Source of the DNA: Pyrrhosoma nymphula
Taxonomy: Eukaryota > Arthropoda > Insecta > Odonata > Coenagrionidae
Direction: 5' to 3'
DNA: 64,000 nt
Assembly: GCA_963573305.1 (NCBI GenBank)
Contig: OY754337.1
Span: 73,195,094 to 73,259,093 of the forward strand
Shown: positions 43,253 to 55,318 of the stretch, one piece after another
Position numbering within the stretch: position 1 is the first letter of the stretch
Layout: every line of letters starts with the position of its first letter
The notes under the pieces: model-generated
Databases searched by the model: none
Told to the model about the DNA's origin: nothing
The model's input: only the letters and a program-made list of their open reading frames with translations
Program-made: the position numbers and the translations under genes

Positions 43253-46185
43253 AGGCCCTATATTAGAAATAGTAATATAGTTAATTTAGTAATGTATTCC
43301 TTAATGAGGTACCTCTAGCCCAAGGTTAGTAAAGGATACTTTTAACAACCTTGCCTCTAGCCCACCTCTGCTCTAAGCCCTCATGCGCCATTCTCTATTT
43401 CCTTACCACCTAATGGGAACCGTAACCTAACTTTACAACCGTATCCACTCAAGTCGCGCTCTACATCTGAACTCCTCCAATTTGACGCCCGTACGCACTA
43501 ATATCTTAAGCCTTAAACTCCCATTGAAAAGTTAATCTAAAGAAAACATTAGTAAATTGAGTTTATCATAAAGCTGCAATAATATAACAAAGAGTTCTTT
43601 AAAAAGCCGTTTCAGCTAATACTAAAATATGAAATCAGACTGTTGGAGTGAAAAGAATCTACTGATTGCATTGCCATTGACACGAGTCAAGGAAATAATC
43701 AATTCCTCTTACTTATGTAACGTTTGATGCAAGATCACTAAAAAATATGTTTATATTTTTCAATTATTCGTGACCCTTTTATTTTAAAACTAAACAATGG
43801 AACTGTTTATTTTGTTTGTAGTGTATAGTTTTCCTTGCTGGTTGTGAGAGTCGGTAGAATCGGAAGAGAGAGATGGTCAATCGTTGAGATATTCAGGAGT
43901 AAAGAATGCCCCGATGGGACTGCTCAAAGCTGCAAAATGTTGATTTTAAAAATACCTAAATAAATTTACGTTTTACTTACTTTATTGGATAACTATTCTT
44001 CGCCCGACGTTCTAACTGACATATTCTTAATTTACAGCTACATATGTGACTCCGTCCGAGGATTCTCGGCTTGAATATGAGTGAAAAATATTTTTTCGAT
44101 AAATGAAAACCGTAAATGTACCTGCTATGCATATTTTTCTCATGACAGAGAAAAGCGATACGTTGTGAGCGTGAGGTGGGTATTGGTGGAAGTGTCAATA
44201 TTTCGAGTCTCCAAACATCAAGTCTTAATGAGAGGTGGTCGACGGAGTTCATTTATGAAGTTCGCAAACTCTTGCGTCAGTATAAAAAGGATCCAACGCT
44301 TTCCCTGCGAATAATTTGAGTTAACTCTTCTCGGACTCTCCACCGGTTGCAACTATTCATAATTGCCGACGTTTCTTGCGTCAGTGTTTCCGGTCATCGC
44401 TCTCTTACCATCTGCGCCTCTCTCATGAGGGAACGGCCTCCTATTCAATCCGCTCAATAGCTGAGGCAAAGGCACCGCATCTGGCAGCGGCTTTTTATCG
44501 CTCGAGTAGCGCAAAATGCGCTGGCTTGGTCTGGTGCTGCCATATGCTAATCTGACTAGATTAACGTTATCAAAGGTGTCTAACCTCTGGATCTGCAGAC
44601 ACGTTGAAAGAGGTGGGAAAGGTCAACGAACCGTGTAACTATGTACACGAATTTTGCTCATATTTCCGGGTACAGCCTTTATTAAAAGAACCGCTGTGAA
44701 CGCAAATGCATTAAATATAAGTAATAATTATAATTTGTTGACTTTCACTAAAGTGAATCTCGTATCAAAAGGGAAATGTTTAACAATGGAAGCTATAGGG
44801 GGGGGAGGAGGGGACTATATCTCTATGACCAGTATTGAGGCACTATCAACGGTTAATGCACGACTTTTACATTTTTTACGCAGAGCTGTAATTTACATGA
44901 AAATTTTGTTGATACAAATTCAGAAAAAAGTCAACATTTTTATTCTATAGAAGCCCTCTTTAACTTTTTTCAAAAATGTTTCACTACATTTACATATTTT
45001 CATAATTTTAGGCGATAAGTTGAATATTTTAAGCCCTTTGTATGGGAATGATCTGTTGTACGAGTTTATTCATGGTTTGGAAATTATATAATTCGGTTGA
45101 TTTATTTAGTAATGTTGATTTTTATCTTCGACACCTGGTACATTTCCTTTTGTGGCATTTCATAAAACCTTGAATACATAACAAATGTCCTAGTGGTAGC
45201 ATTCCAAGTCATACGAATAATTGATATGAGTGTGCATTGCAGTATATTGACAAATTGGATAATTATTTTTTTTATGAAAGCTCTGTGCGATGTGCATGTT
45301 TGTATATCTTCGTACAAAAACCATTCCAGAAAATAATACCATACCTAAGTTTAGAATGAACAAGTGCACGGTGCATTGGTCTTTTGAATTTCAGTGGAAA
45401 TGTATTTTTTAAATAATAACATTTGGATAAGACGTTTCTTAGAAATTGGTTTATTCTGATACTATGTGTCGTTTGTATTCATTAGATATCATTCTATTGC
45501 CATAGAGACAGCTAATAAAAATATGGGGTTTCACCGCCCATACCAATGGGCCTATCAAAATTGGTGTACCTAGTTCAAAGTTCACCGCGGACTAGCGTTT
45601 TTGCTAGGGCTGATGGATGATGTGAACCAGATTCTTAGCATGTTATTCCATGAAACAATGAAAGCAAACGCTTAGTTTTTCACTAAATTCATATGCCATA
45701 ATTTCAAAGATGTTTTTCCAGTAATCTTAACTTGCTTGTTTTTTTAACGTTTTAATGTCCATAGTGATAGGCCCCTGCCAAATAATTATCGTAGATAATG
45801 GTCGTGAAAACGATTCAATCTTTTAATGAGTCAATGGCTTTCTCGCCATACTGAAAGGAGTCAGTAAACGTGTGAAATTACAAAGTAGACTGGCATGAGA
45901 CTATTTGACTGGGTGAAACGGATGCCACGAGCATTTGCAATTTGGTGGTGCTTACAATCTGTTCATCAGTCACGCGCATTGTTATGCTTTTCCTGATCTG
46001 GTAGGAAAGTGTTCTATACGGGACCATTCAAGCATTGCTTAAGAAGTTCAGGAGGGCAGAGAGAGGTTGCGCTCTTCTAATATTGCCTTACAAAGAGAGG
46101 CTTGGGAGTACTGGATCATATTACTAGCTTCGAAAGCCTTAAACAAATAGTTTCAGGCTTGACTTGATGGAACTTTTTCATTATT
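43253..46185. other. No recognised feature
   Basis: AT-rich. A short run at 44365-44385 (TTGCCGACGTTTCTTGCG) resembles a fragment of the palindromic repeat family at 39446, but is too short to call. Confidence 0.35.
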
Positions 46186-46372
46186 AAAGAAAGAAGAAAC
46201 TTCAAATGGTATTTATCCACACTTTTATTCACACTACAAACCCAGGTTTCAACGGATAACCGTTAAAAACCGTTAACCGTTAAAAACCTTGAAAATGACG
46301 GTTATCCGTTGAAACCTGGGTCGGTATTGTGAATAAAAGTGTGGATAATTACTATTTGAAGTTTTGTCTTCC
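46186..46372. mobile_element. Palindromic repeat, family shared with 16103-16215
   Basis: The two arms are inverted copies sharing ATTTATCCACACTTTTATT and CCCAGGTTTCAACGGATAAC runs, meeting near a duplicated CCGTTAA block (46260-46280). Its left part matches 16103-16215. A hammerhead-like motif lies in the right arm and its inverse 3' half in the left arm. Confidence 0.6.
46288..46322 (+). ncRNA. Degenerate hammerhead-like motif
   Basis: CTTGAAA where CTGANGA is expected, then a perfect stem ACGG/CCGT, GAAAC, CTGG, GTC. Stem II and the cleavage triplet are intact but the first core block is altered, as in the related copy at 16164. Confidence 0.35.
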
Positions 46373-46572
46373 TTTAATTCGTAAGCTTTCGTGAGATTGT
46401 GTGTGCATCACTTTTGGAGAAATCGCTGGCCGAAAGATCTTAATTTGCATCACTAAAAACAGCTCGTCATTTCCCTCAGTGACAGCTGTCCATACGACCC
46501 GTTGCTACTCTAAAGCCTCTTACAATTATCTACTCGAAGCTCAAACATAAACCTTCAATACCCTGGCCTCAA

Positions 46573-46830
46573 GGGGTCGTGGTGGCCTTGTGGGTAGAGC
46601 CTCTAATGGAGAGTCCCGGGTTCAAATCCAGGTGAAACCTCTCTGGACACCCCATCCGGAAATCCTCACGGTGCGACTGTCTGTTTGTCAGAACTTCGTG
46701 TAAAATCGCAGGTGGCCCTTCCATGAATGTGTGAATTTCTTACGCAATTGCCTTAGTATGGGGATAGCTGTATGCTCATCTATCAAAACCAACCTTCTGG
46801 TTGAAACACTGAGTGAGTGATCCTGGCCTC
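46573..46830 (+). repeat. tRNA-derived SINE
   Basis: Box A-like GTGGTGGCCTTGTGGGTAGAG and box B GGGTTCAAATCC at tRNA spacing (46578-46630), followed by a body of about 200 bp. The best SINE head in the window. Confidence 0.65.
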
Positions 46831-47099
46831 AATAATATCATAGGTAGCCGAAATTGTGAAAATAATCGCTCATGGAAAAGTTCATGCATGTGCGCGCTCC
46901 AAAAATCTACTTTAAAATGCTGGGGGAAAGAGAAGGATTTCTTGAAATCTCACGTTATCATGAATGAGGGGAGAGCTCTGTTAATAACTGGCTAAATGTC
47001 TTTAAGGAACAGTTGAACGGTGAGTTTATGATTACCGGGCCTGAGAAGCCCTTGAGTGACTGTATGATTTTATGCCCCCTTTCAAGTAGTATCGCTTTC
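46831..47099. other. No recognised feature
   Basis: No motif recognised. Confidence 0.3.
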
Positions 47100-47610
47100 G
47101 GGTCAATTTTCGCGGAGGCTCTTCTTGGATATGCAGGTCAATCGCACCATCCATCCTGGCGGTATCGCCTGTGGATGTTGAGCCGCGCCGGTGCGGGCGC
47201 ACTGGTCGACCGACCCGCACCCTTCCTCAAGCGAGTTTATCTCGAGAGGGTTCGCCGTTGAAGGAAGCCGAGTCGACGCCGCGGGCTGGGAGACGGGAGC
47301 CGAAGAGCGATAAGGTCTTCTCTGCGCGTGTCCTCCGACAAAAGGCCTCGCTCTCAGCTCCTTGCCATCCTCCCCGCCCCTCTTAAAAAGAAGGCTGTCG
47401 GGCCCTTTTCGTAGTTCGTCCTCGGAACAAAAGGTCTCGGTGAATCCGAGCGACCGCCATGCGGGCACATTACCACGGCGCGGCGCCCACGGATGAGTTG
47501 AGGGTGGTGGGTTTCTTGCTTCCGCTATCGGTCGTGTCAATTGTTTCAGTCTGTGTCGACGAGTTGAGTGCGGGAGAGGGGAACGGCGAGGTTTGATAAG
47601 GAATGCGTAT
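47100..47610. promoter_or_regulatory. CpG-rich segment, possible promoter or 5' exon
   Basis: About 500 bp much richer in G+C and CpG than its surroundings, including CCGCGCCGGTGCGGGCGC near 47183. A TTTCAGTCTG run at 47544-47553 fits an arthropod initiator (TCAGT), but I see no TATA box or convincing downstream element. A 145-codon minus-strand frame (47103-47540) exists only because stops are rare in this composition. I cannot tell whether this is a promoter, an exon or simply a GC-rich island. Confidence 0.25.
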
Positions 47611-48625
47611 TAAGGGAGAATAAAATATTTGGCACTCCTAACTTGTCTCTCGTGAAAATAGGACTCTGCCACAAACAGGAGCAGCTGTGGATGCTCGAAG
47701 ACGTATTTGCGTGGAATATTGGCGTATCTCCAAGAATGACAGTAGCAAAATGGCTGAGCAATATTACCGTCCTTAATATATTTCTACATTACTTGCAGTC
47801 AATAATTTAACTTACATGTGTACACAACTATGACGTGATTCCCTTTCAAGGTACATGATGATAGTTGTATGCGTTTAAGGTAGTTTGAACGAGATATTTC
47901 CCTAGTCATAATGGAGACCATATTCGAATTTTATTTTTTTTTATTTCAGCGTCTGTAAGAAGTTTGAAGTAAATACTGTAACATTATTGGGTCAAATATA
48001 TTTTTATATTTGACAAAAATTCTCAGTAATGAATTGAATTTATGGAGTTAAGTCTCTAAATTGACTCATTTTTTACGCCGTACGGCTAAAAATCCTTGAA
48101 AACATCAGGTTATTTTACGATACTGTAAAACTTATTGAGATTAATAGTGGATTATTTTTGTAAATATTTGAAAAACGTAAAAACTACACATAGTTAGTAT
48201 TTTGTCGAAATATATGTGTTATAAAGTCCTATCCTAAAGTTTTTTCATTATTCTCCCTCTGGAGCGCACAGCCGTAATCAATCCCATGTAAAACAGCTTG
48301 TATTACAGGCAAACTGCTCGAAAAGTAGTTGGGCAAAGGGTTAATATTTTGATATCATTGGAAAGATGGGAGTTTTTTTCTTTGAAATGAAATCAAATTC
48401 TAGGTGAAGTGATTTTTTGCTTAAACTACCTTAAATTAAATTCTGGTTTACTGAGACGTGTTCGTCAGAGATTAACCACGCGATAACTGTCTTGTTTCCT
48501 TGTTGCATAAGAGAATTCCTTGTAAGTTACGTAAAAAATCTGTCAAGGTAATAAGTCTAAAATATTCAAAAGTAACTGGATGCCCTCTAATCTTGTTTAT
48601 CCTCTGGCAACTCTCTCATGCTGCG
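47611..48625. other. No recognised feature
   Basis: AT-rich DNA. Confidence 0.35.
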
Positions 48626-49430
48626 ATTATTATTATTAGGTTTTTCTAACGGTTAAGGAAGGCTAATATGGATGAGTGTAAAATTCCTCTAGATATTTAT
48701 TGACGCAGACCTCTATCTACCAGCACAATTTCATTTTCAATTCAGCATACGACCAAACTCTCTTCATCCCGTCCATTAACCTATTCTCATTCTTCCTCTG
48801 CTCTGATTACCCAAAATCCTAACCCCTATCACGGCCTTCAGCAGCTCACCAATACCTCTTCAAACCACCTACTCTGCCTGCCTAATGTCTTGAGCCAGAC
48901 GTTTTCACTCCTTACCCGCCATACCAAGGACATCATCGTTTGTATTCCTTTCCGTACATAGCACTTTCTCTTTTCTTCTCCACACCAATACAGAAAATTC
49001 CTCGTCTTCTTTCCTCAGAATCCACGTTTATGCGTCATACAACGCTACACTCCATACTAAACTCTTCACTTACATTTTCATTGCATCCTTACATACGCTT
49101 TCCGTCATCACCCCGCTCCTATTGGTAAATGTTTCTTTCGCTAGCGCTATTCTCCTTCTAATGAATTTGCTACTATCCTCATTTTCTTCTTCCAGCGCAC
49201 TACCCAAGTAATTAAATTGCGTTACTTGCTTCTGTTTGTGATATCTTATCCTTATAAGATGACAGAGTGACATTGTCTTCCTCCGTTAGTCAAAGGTGTC
49301 TCTCATATTTGTCTCGACGCGTTCTAAATGAGTTAGTCTTCTGCTTTCATCCATTGTCTTCCGTATTTCCTCCTTCCGCCTATCTTATTTTCATTACTGT
49401 TGACTTCCATCCCCTGCCATACACTTTTGC
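48626..49430 (-). pseudogene. RTE-type LINE remnant with simple-repeat tail
   Basis: On the minus strand the frame at 49273-49070 reads VTQFNYLGSALEEENEDSS and FIRRRIALAKE, the final reverse-transcriptase block (YLGS) and RRRI-LAK segment of RTE-type elements. It continues across a UAA into VKSLVWSVALYDA-stop-TW. Weak similarity extends upstream to about 49430. The remnant runs into degraded sequence and ends at an AAT-type repeat at 48626-48640, the expected simple tail. Several stops and shifts show it is dead. Confidence 0.65.
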
Positions 49431-50780
49431 GGGTAATGTTTTCGTGTTCGTGTGGTTTTTCTACGCCGTAGCCTTTCATACGCCCTCACTCACTCATATC
49501 TCTGCCTCCTGCGTCATATCAGCCCATACGATCTCCAGCACCTGCCTCCAGCTCCAAGTTGCCTAGGCTATTATTCTTCTCATGTCTTATATTCGACGTC
49601 TCAGGACGACCATCGTGTAAGGGGTTTGCATTCATTCTTGGATCTATTATGATGGCCTTAAGAGTGATGTTAGTCCATGCCTGCGTTATGCCTTTGGGGA
49701 TTGATTCCTTCATCTTACATCCATCTTTGATAAATCTGACTTACTCCTCTAGCCACAACACATTTTAGGCTGACTTGAAATGATACCCTCGAGCATCTCA
49801 ACATTTGAACTCAAGGTTGGGGTACAGAAATGAAGGTTTATGTATACTGGAAGCGCTATCTAGGATAATTGCCTGTGGTCAAACGTCCGCCACCTAGTTT
49901 TTTTAACCTTTGTTAAGTTGAAGTGGCTTTCCCTGGTTCGATCATAATTACATGCATATAATTAAATGAAATAATCATGAATTAATCAAATTCTGGGAAA
50001 ATTCCGTAACTGGATATCCTCGGTTCACTGGTGCCCTTATATCTCACCGAGAATTTCATAAAAACTTCGCAAACAAGCCAGTTTTTGCTCATAATTTTGC
50101 ATCGGAGTACACCATTCAGTGGAGATTTTTGAACGGTCGAGTAGTTATAAAATTAATTCATGATAAAAAACTATGAAAGATCCAGTCCCAAAAAATGGAG
50201 TTGGTAGTTTAATGAAAAAAAATATTGCGATTTGTACATAACTGTATATCTTCACTGTGGGATTTCTTTCAGCGCATTGTCGGAGATTGAATTGATTTTT
50301 CTTTTAATAAAGAGGGATTGTGCAATTACAGTCATATAATAGCCTAGCGAAGAATACGTCTTAATATCTTGAAGTGTAGGCTATTTGAGAAAAAGTGTTA
50401 GATGATAATAACTTGTATGAATATAAATCAAAACACTGATAAAGAGTGCTATTAAGTTTCAACTTTCATCGTGTTTTCGCAATAGTTACCACTTAGTTGC
50501 TAACGGTGGGCATTAAATGCTGTGATGCCAGTTCCTTTGGCTTAAAAAGGGTAGGCTCTAAACATATCTATTATTGGACTATTTTTGACTTATTTTTTTT
50601 AAAACTTTTCTACAGCTACGGCTTAGCAGTAGAAGTAGTAGCTGTATATTTCAAACTTAATTTATAAACATTTTAAGTTCTCATTTTCTGTCACCCGCGA
50701 ACTTACGACCTACTCAAGAATTCTAAACTGTCTTAATCCATGGAATCCCTTTGAAAGTAGAATGAATTTGGCAGTCGTTG
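49431..50780. other. No recognised feature
   Basis: AT-rich. No motif recognised. Confidence 0.35.
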
Positions 50781-50891
50781 GAATTGCGTGGGAATAAGCT
50801 GTTATTTAACTTTATTCCATCGTAGGTTTCCGCGGCCTTCAGATGAATTGTTCTGCATTTTCGGGTATCCACCGCGTGGGTTGCTTTTTAG

Positions 50892-50929
50892 GACAACAGT
50901 TTCGCCCGTGTTCCAACGGGCATCTTCAG
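50892..50929 (-). ncRNA. Hammerhead-like motif, best preserved copy
   Basis: CTGAAGA, extra T, stem GCCCG/CGGGC with loop TTGGAACA, GAAAC, TGTT, GTC. Every core position matches the hammerhead consensus apart from the added base. No stem I is evident. Confidence 0.5.
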
Positions 50930-51099
50930 GTCGAAGTACCGGGGCATCATTTCGGCCGCGCTTGTATATGCCTTCTGTTCTTCTGAAAATGGCCAATCAC
51001 AGAGCATGGAGGGAAACAAAAGGCCTATATAAACGCGGCCGAAATGATGCCCCGGTACTTCAACCTGAAGATGCCCGTTGGAATACGGGCGAAACTGTT
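50895..51099. mobile_element. Inverted repeat pair carrying hammerhead-like motifs
   Basis: Arms 50895-50960 and 51034-51099 are inverted 66-bp copies with few differences (shared CGCGGCCGAAATGATGCCCC and GGTACTTC runs), with a 73-bp spacer containing TATATAAA at the start of the right arm. This looks like two PLE-type terminal pieces joined head to head. The left flank (50780-50891) continues without a counterpart on the right. Confidence 0.6.
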
Positions 51100-51103
51100 A
51101 TTG
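51065..51103 (+). ncRNA. Hammerhead-like motif, mutated cleavage site
   Basis: CTGAAGA, extra T, stem GCCCG/CGGGC, GAAAC, TGTT, then ATT in place of GTC. Mirror copy of 50892-50929. Confidence 0.4.
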
Positions 51104-52547
51104 AACTGTTAGATTTGACACCTAGGAACTTGAGAAATATATTTTTAGAGTAATTTGCGTGTAAATTTTGTACGGAGTATATTAAAAATGTATCACACTT
51201 TGCTATCTATTCACTCAAGTCTGCGTATTAAATCTCTTAGCTTGAAATTAAAGTTCTCAAATAGGACATGAGATTTTTAAAAGAATTACATTATGGAGAG
51301 TAATTGTTGAAAATTGTCTTTATTGTATTCCGCTCACCTGAAAAATATAATACTGCTTACTATATTAGGCGAAAAGTAATTGTGACTCAACCAACTTCTA
51401 GTGACTGAGCATTTAAAGTTGAGCGCTTACTTAGTTCATACGACCATAGAAGAAACTCGAGCTCTTCTTAAACCACTTCGGTAATATCTTCAAGTTTTTT
51501 TTGTCCAAAATCTTTACCACTGTTCCAAGCAGCGGCTCGGAAGTCCATGATGCAGTTGAAGAGAAATAAAGGAGCACTTTCCACTTTCCCATGTTTAGAA
51601 ATACTGAGCATATTCCCCGAATGGGATTAACGCAGTTCTGCAATTGGGTACGGAATATCCCGCCTTTGTATTCCAGTCGCGAAAAATGTCATTTTTTGCC
51701 TTTTTTACCCTTCAAGTTAATTGGGCAGTAGTGACGTAAAAATTAAGGAAAATAAGACGCGCGGACTAAGGCTAGTTTGCTTCCCAGTGGGATGTTTCCA
51801 CAAAACGGCCGAACCCCTTCATGTGAGGAGACACGACCGCTATCTCGAAATCTGGCAATCAGCCGTGACGGGACCCGAAAGTACTCGGCTGCTTTTAATT
51901 GAGTCGTCACGTGATATACGGCTCATTTACGGTTGGAAGAGAAATAAAAAGTAAACTGTCACTCTCGATGTGAAACTGTTTTTTCCCTTCCCATTTCATA
52001 CATGTTCCTTTGTTCTAATGGTAGCTGTTAATTGCAGATTGTTACATCGTAGACACAAATATCGGACGGAATTGTTGAGTTAACTCAGATTGAAATCACT
52101 CTAAAATCGTGCGTGGATTTTGCCAATTATTTCATTTGAGATCATTTATAACATTTAAATCATAAAACTGAATTCATAAAGGTTAAAAAATGAGAGCTTT
52201 TTGTTGTGGAATATTGATATATTCTTGAATTTCTGGGTAAATGTTTACATACTTACCGTAAAAATATCAAGTTAACTACATAATCAGATTTGATAATAAA
52301 ATAGCATCCCATACTGAATCTAAGAAACTTAATTATATCATCCAGGCAATATTTCCGAAAATTTCGGGTGCGGCAGAAACTAGACAATATGTTTCTCGTT
52401 ATATACGCCTACAGTAGTGCCACGGACACCCTGCGGGAAAGTTATATCTCGGGCTCTCAATTAGATTCTTCAAATTTTAATCCAAAAGCTTTTTTGATTC
52501 TTCAGCTAAAATTATTGCCGTGTAATATTTTTAATTGTAAGATTTGA
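51104..52547. other. No recognised feature
   Basis: AT-rich DNA. A GC-richer stretch at 51750-51920 encodes nothing recognisable. Confidence 0.35.
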
Positions 52548-52735
52548 ACTTCGTAAAGAACGTAATCGAAGGGAAAGTGAAAGGAAGGGACCCACGAGGA
52601 AGACTTAGGGACAAGTTTATGGGCCAAATGAAACGGGATATGAAGGGCATAAAGCAGTAAGCAACGGACAGGCTAGTGTGGGGGCTTGAGTCAGCCAATC
52701 GTAGGTTTGGACTACTAATAATGCTGGGAACTTTG
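52548..52735 (+). pseudogene. RTE-type LINE C-terminal scrap
   Basis: The frame reads NVIEGKVKGRDPRGRLRDKF, then MGQMKRDM, a stop, and ATDRLVWGLESANRR. The VIEGK-x-GRGRPR-type block followed by a D-x-R segment is the very end of RTE-type ORFs. About 60 codons survive with one stop. Confidence 0.5.
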
Positions 52736-53421
52736 ACGTTTTCACCAAGCGGTGCCCAGAAAGATACAAACTACCAAAACATCTACCTACAAACCAACCA
52801 ATAGACGAAAATTTCTTTAATTATATTAACTAAGTTCGTTTTGACCTCTACTTTCGCTAATCAATCCAACTTTAGGATCGAGCAATTACAAACTGAGATT
52901 CGGTGCTAACTGATGCTGGCATATCATCACCATTATCATTTGTGTGTCACCACAGTTGGGATTGCGTCCATTTCTGCTACTCCGCGAGCGTTGCTGGGGG
53001 ATTTTCAATATTTCTTCCACTCTACGGCACATGAGTGAAACCTGTAACGCTAGAGTAGCATGGGGCGCTTTTTCGTATTCGACATCAACAAAAATTCATT
53101 AAATATGAAGATTTTGGTATCCAATGGAATAGAGAGCTTCAATATATCCAATTATAAAAAATCATTAAATGAACTAAAGTTAAGGTGCGAAATATAAATG
53201 AGGTCGCGTTCTGCGACTGCGAAAAATGCTTTTCGTTGTGGCTTATTTCCTTGGATAGAATTTAATTATTTCCAGTACTAGGCAAACTTTCATTCAATTG
53301 AGAAAATATTATTTTTTCTTTTTTATTACGGTGTTACGATATTTATTTTTTTTATTTTTTAATATTTATTTTTTTAGAAAAGCATGCTTATGAATATTTT
53401 TCATTTTTTTATTTTTTAAGT

Positions 53422-53504
53422 AGTCCTAGTTAATTAAATGTTTATAAAACAACTCTAGTTGTTTTATACAAATTTTCTTAACTAATACTAAAAAAGCTAG
53501 GACT
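53422..53504. repeat. Hairpin-forming palindrome
   Basis: A perfect 11-bp stem TATAAAACAAC/GTTGTTTTATA with loop TCTA (53443-53468) lies inside outer arms that end AGTCCTAG (53422) and CTAGGACT (53504). Probably a tiny foldback or MITE remnant. Confidence 0.5.
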
Positions 53505-53514
53505 GTTTACTGGA

Positions 53515-53605
53515 ATAAAATCGCCAGGTTGTGGACTTAATGCGACGACTTTCTAATTGTTTCTCGGAACGAGAGTCGGTTGCTTGACCACTATTCCACC
53601 TCAAA
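53515..53605 (-). repeat. Possible SINE head, box B lost
   Basis: Minus strand: box A-like GGTGGAATAGTGGTCAAG, then an anticodon-arm-like CTCGTTCCGAG. The box B region is degraded. Confidence 0.3.
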
Positions 53606-54070
53606 TCACAATATAGGAAAGGTATTCCATTACATTATTATTATGAATTGGTGACCATGCAAGTAATTATGGATCCATGGAAAAGTGAGTTAAAGAAAAG
53701 CATGTAAAAAATAGGGAAAAACCGGAATCTCCTAAAGTGTGGAGTCGTTGTGAATCCGCGGTACTTTGTGCAGTATTTCCCATGTAGCTCTTTAGGCAAG
53801 AAAGGGCCTAACCGCGGCACCATGGATCTGGAAAAGCAAGAAAACTCTGGGAAATATTTGGAGTATTTCTTAGAACTTATTCATAATCCACGCAGAGGAG
53901 CCGACGACTTTTTCATAGTAGCGATGCAGTGCCAGCCTGATCATAAAATAGCTGCTGTTTTTGCGATATTCTCGCATAATAATAACTATTATTTATATAC
54001 TGAACGCAGCTTTCACCGGGAAAGATAATTTTTATATGTATGTAATATTTAGACGAGCACAAGCAACTAT
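53606..54070 (+). other. Unassigned; 92-codon frame without known domain
   Basis: A frame at 53750-54028 (starting MNPRYFVQYF, ending RSFHRER) has no domain that I recognise. I treat it as chance. Confidence 0.25.
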
Positions 54071-54074
54071 GCCC

Positions 54075-54150
54075 TGAATGGTGAAAATCCACTCACACGG
54101 GATTTGAACTCGCGTCCTCCGGATTGGCCGACGTTCTATGTCAAGCTTTT
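54075..54150 (-). repeat. tRNA-derived SINE head fragment
   Basis: Minus strand: box B GAGTTCAAATCCCG after an arm ending CCGGAGGACGC. Box A is weak. Confidence 0.35.
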
Positions 54151-55239
54151 AACTAGTGAAAATTTGTCAAAAGACTGTAATAGGGTGAATATAGTTCTAC
54201 AGCGTAAGATAGTAAAGGGAATAGGCTATGATGCACATTATGAGAAATGCTACTCTTAATGTATTCTGATTTAAAAAACCCAGGAGTCGGGGAAATTTCT
54301 TGGGATACTACAAACCCGTGTGTTTTGCCAGAAATTCTCAATCATGATTGCCTACCATCAAATAAACCTTCATTTTTAAAATATGCCTTCAAAAAATGAA
54401 GACATTCGATTTCACGGTCAGTATTATTAATTATAGGTCTAATTTATCCTTCCACTGCCAGGGGCTGCTCATGAGGTGAAACCCACTACAAGCCTCCGGC
54501 ATCGGAGGTGAAATATTGGGTTTTAATCAAGTTTTTGACGAGGGAAAAATCCCAAAAAAATTCATTAACCGATATGAACCGTAAAAGTTTTAACCAATCG
54601 ACGACATTGGTTTTGTTCTCGATTAATTAATCAAATCCTTTGGGCGAATACGTATCACGATGATCCATCATCCACTAAGCACTCCTCAACCATTCCTCTT
54701 AATTATTGAGGGAGGAAAAAAGAAAATTTCGCCGGTGTCTTATCTCTCGGCGAGTGACTCCTGACAAATGTTGCTGGATCTTCTTCGGACGGGGCTGGTT
54801 CCATTCCCCCAAGTGGAGGAAGAGGAGGCGGCAATGCGGCTCCTTTTCCGAAGGGATTCGTCGCTCGCTCGCCCTTGTCTCTTTCCCGTGAAAAGGGAGG
54901 AATAATGAGGGAATGGTTTTCCGCAGGGCTGACTTCTCCCTTCTCGATCCTTCCCGCCGCTGTTCTTCGCAAATCCATTATTACTTTCGCATTCGGTCGG
55001 AGGGTTTTGCCGGCAACTCCCCTCACCCTAATGCCCACTCATTCCCACCCAGCGCCCCCAAGCGACATAAATCAAACCCTTAAACCGCTTCCCAATTCCC
55101 ATTACTCCTTTTTCCTTCCCCCCCCCCCCACACCTTCCCAACCCACCCACACGCCGCTAGCACATCTTTCAGCTGCACGCGTCACAAGCGTGCTGGGTAC
55201 CGAAAGTGCTAGCGAGCGATTTAAAACTTTCATGGACCC
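54151..55239. other. Unassigned; GC-rich from 54.7 kb
   Basis: AT-rich until about 54700, then GC-rich with C-runs near 55118-55127. Overlapping frames (up to 122 codons) on both strands reflect composition. Confidence 0.35.
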
Positions 55240-55287
55240 ATGAATAAAGATTATACTTAGTACTTTTCTACAAAATTTTTATTTTAT

Positions 55288-55318
55288 GACGCGTTTCACC
55301 GATTTACGGCATCGTCAG
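55288..55318 (-). ncRNA. Hammerhead-like motif, left arm
   Basis: CTGACGA, extra T, stem (G)CCG/CGG(T), GAAAC, GC, GTC. ACGCGT is self-complementary, so stem III would form only between two molecules. Confidence 0.4.

Noticed and set aside
44340..44470. Another PLE-type terminal repeat
   Set aside because: Only a short run (GCCGACGTTTC) is shared with the 39.4-kb family. The rest does not align.
47103..47540. 145-codon minus-strand frame as a gene
   Set aside because: CpG-rich DNA has few stops. No domain, and overlapping frames on the opposite strand.
53750..54028. 92-codon frame as a gene
   Set aside because: No domain, no supporting context, and flanked by SINE fragments.
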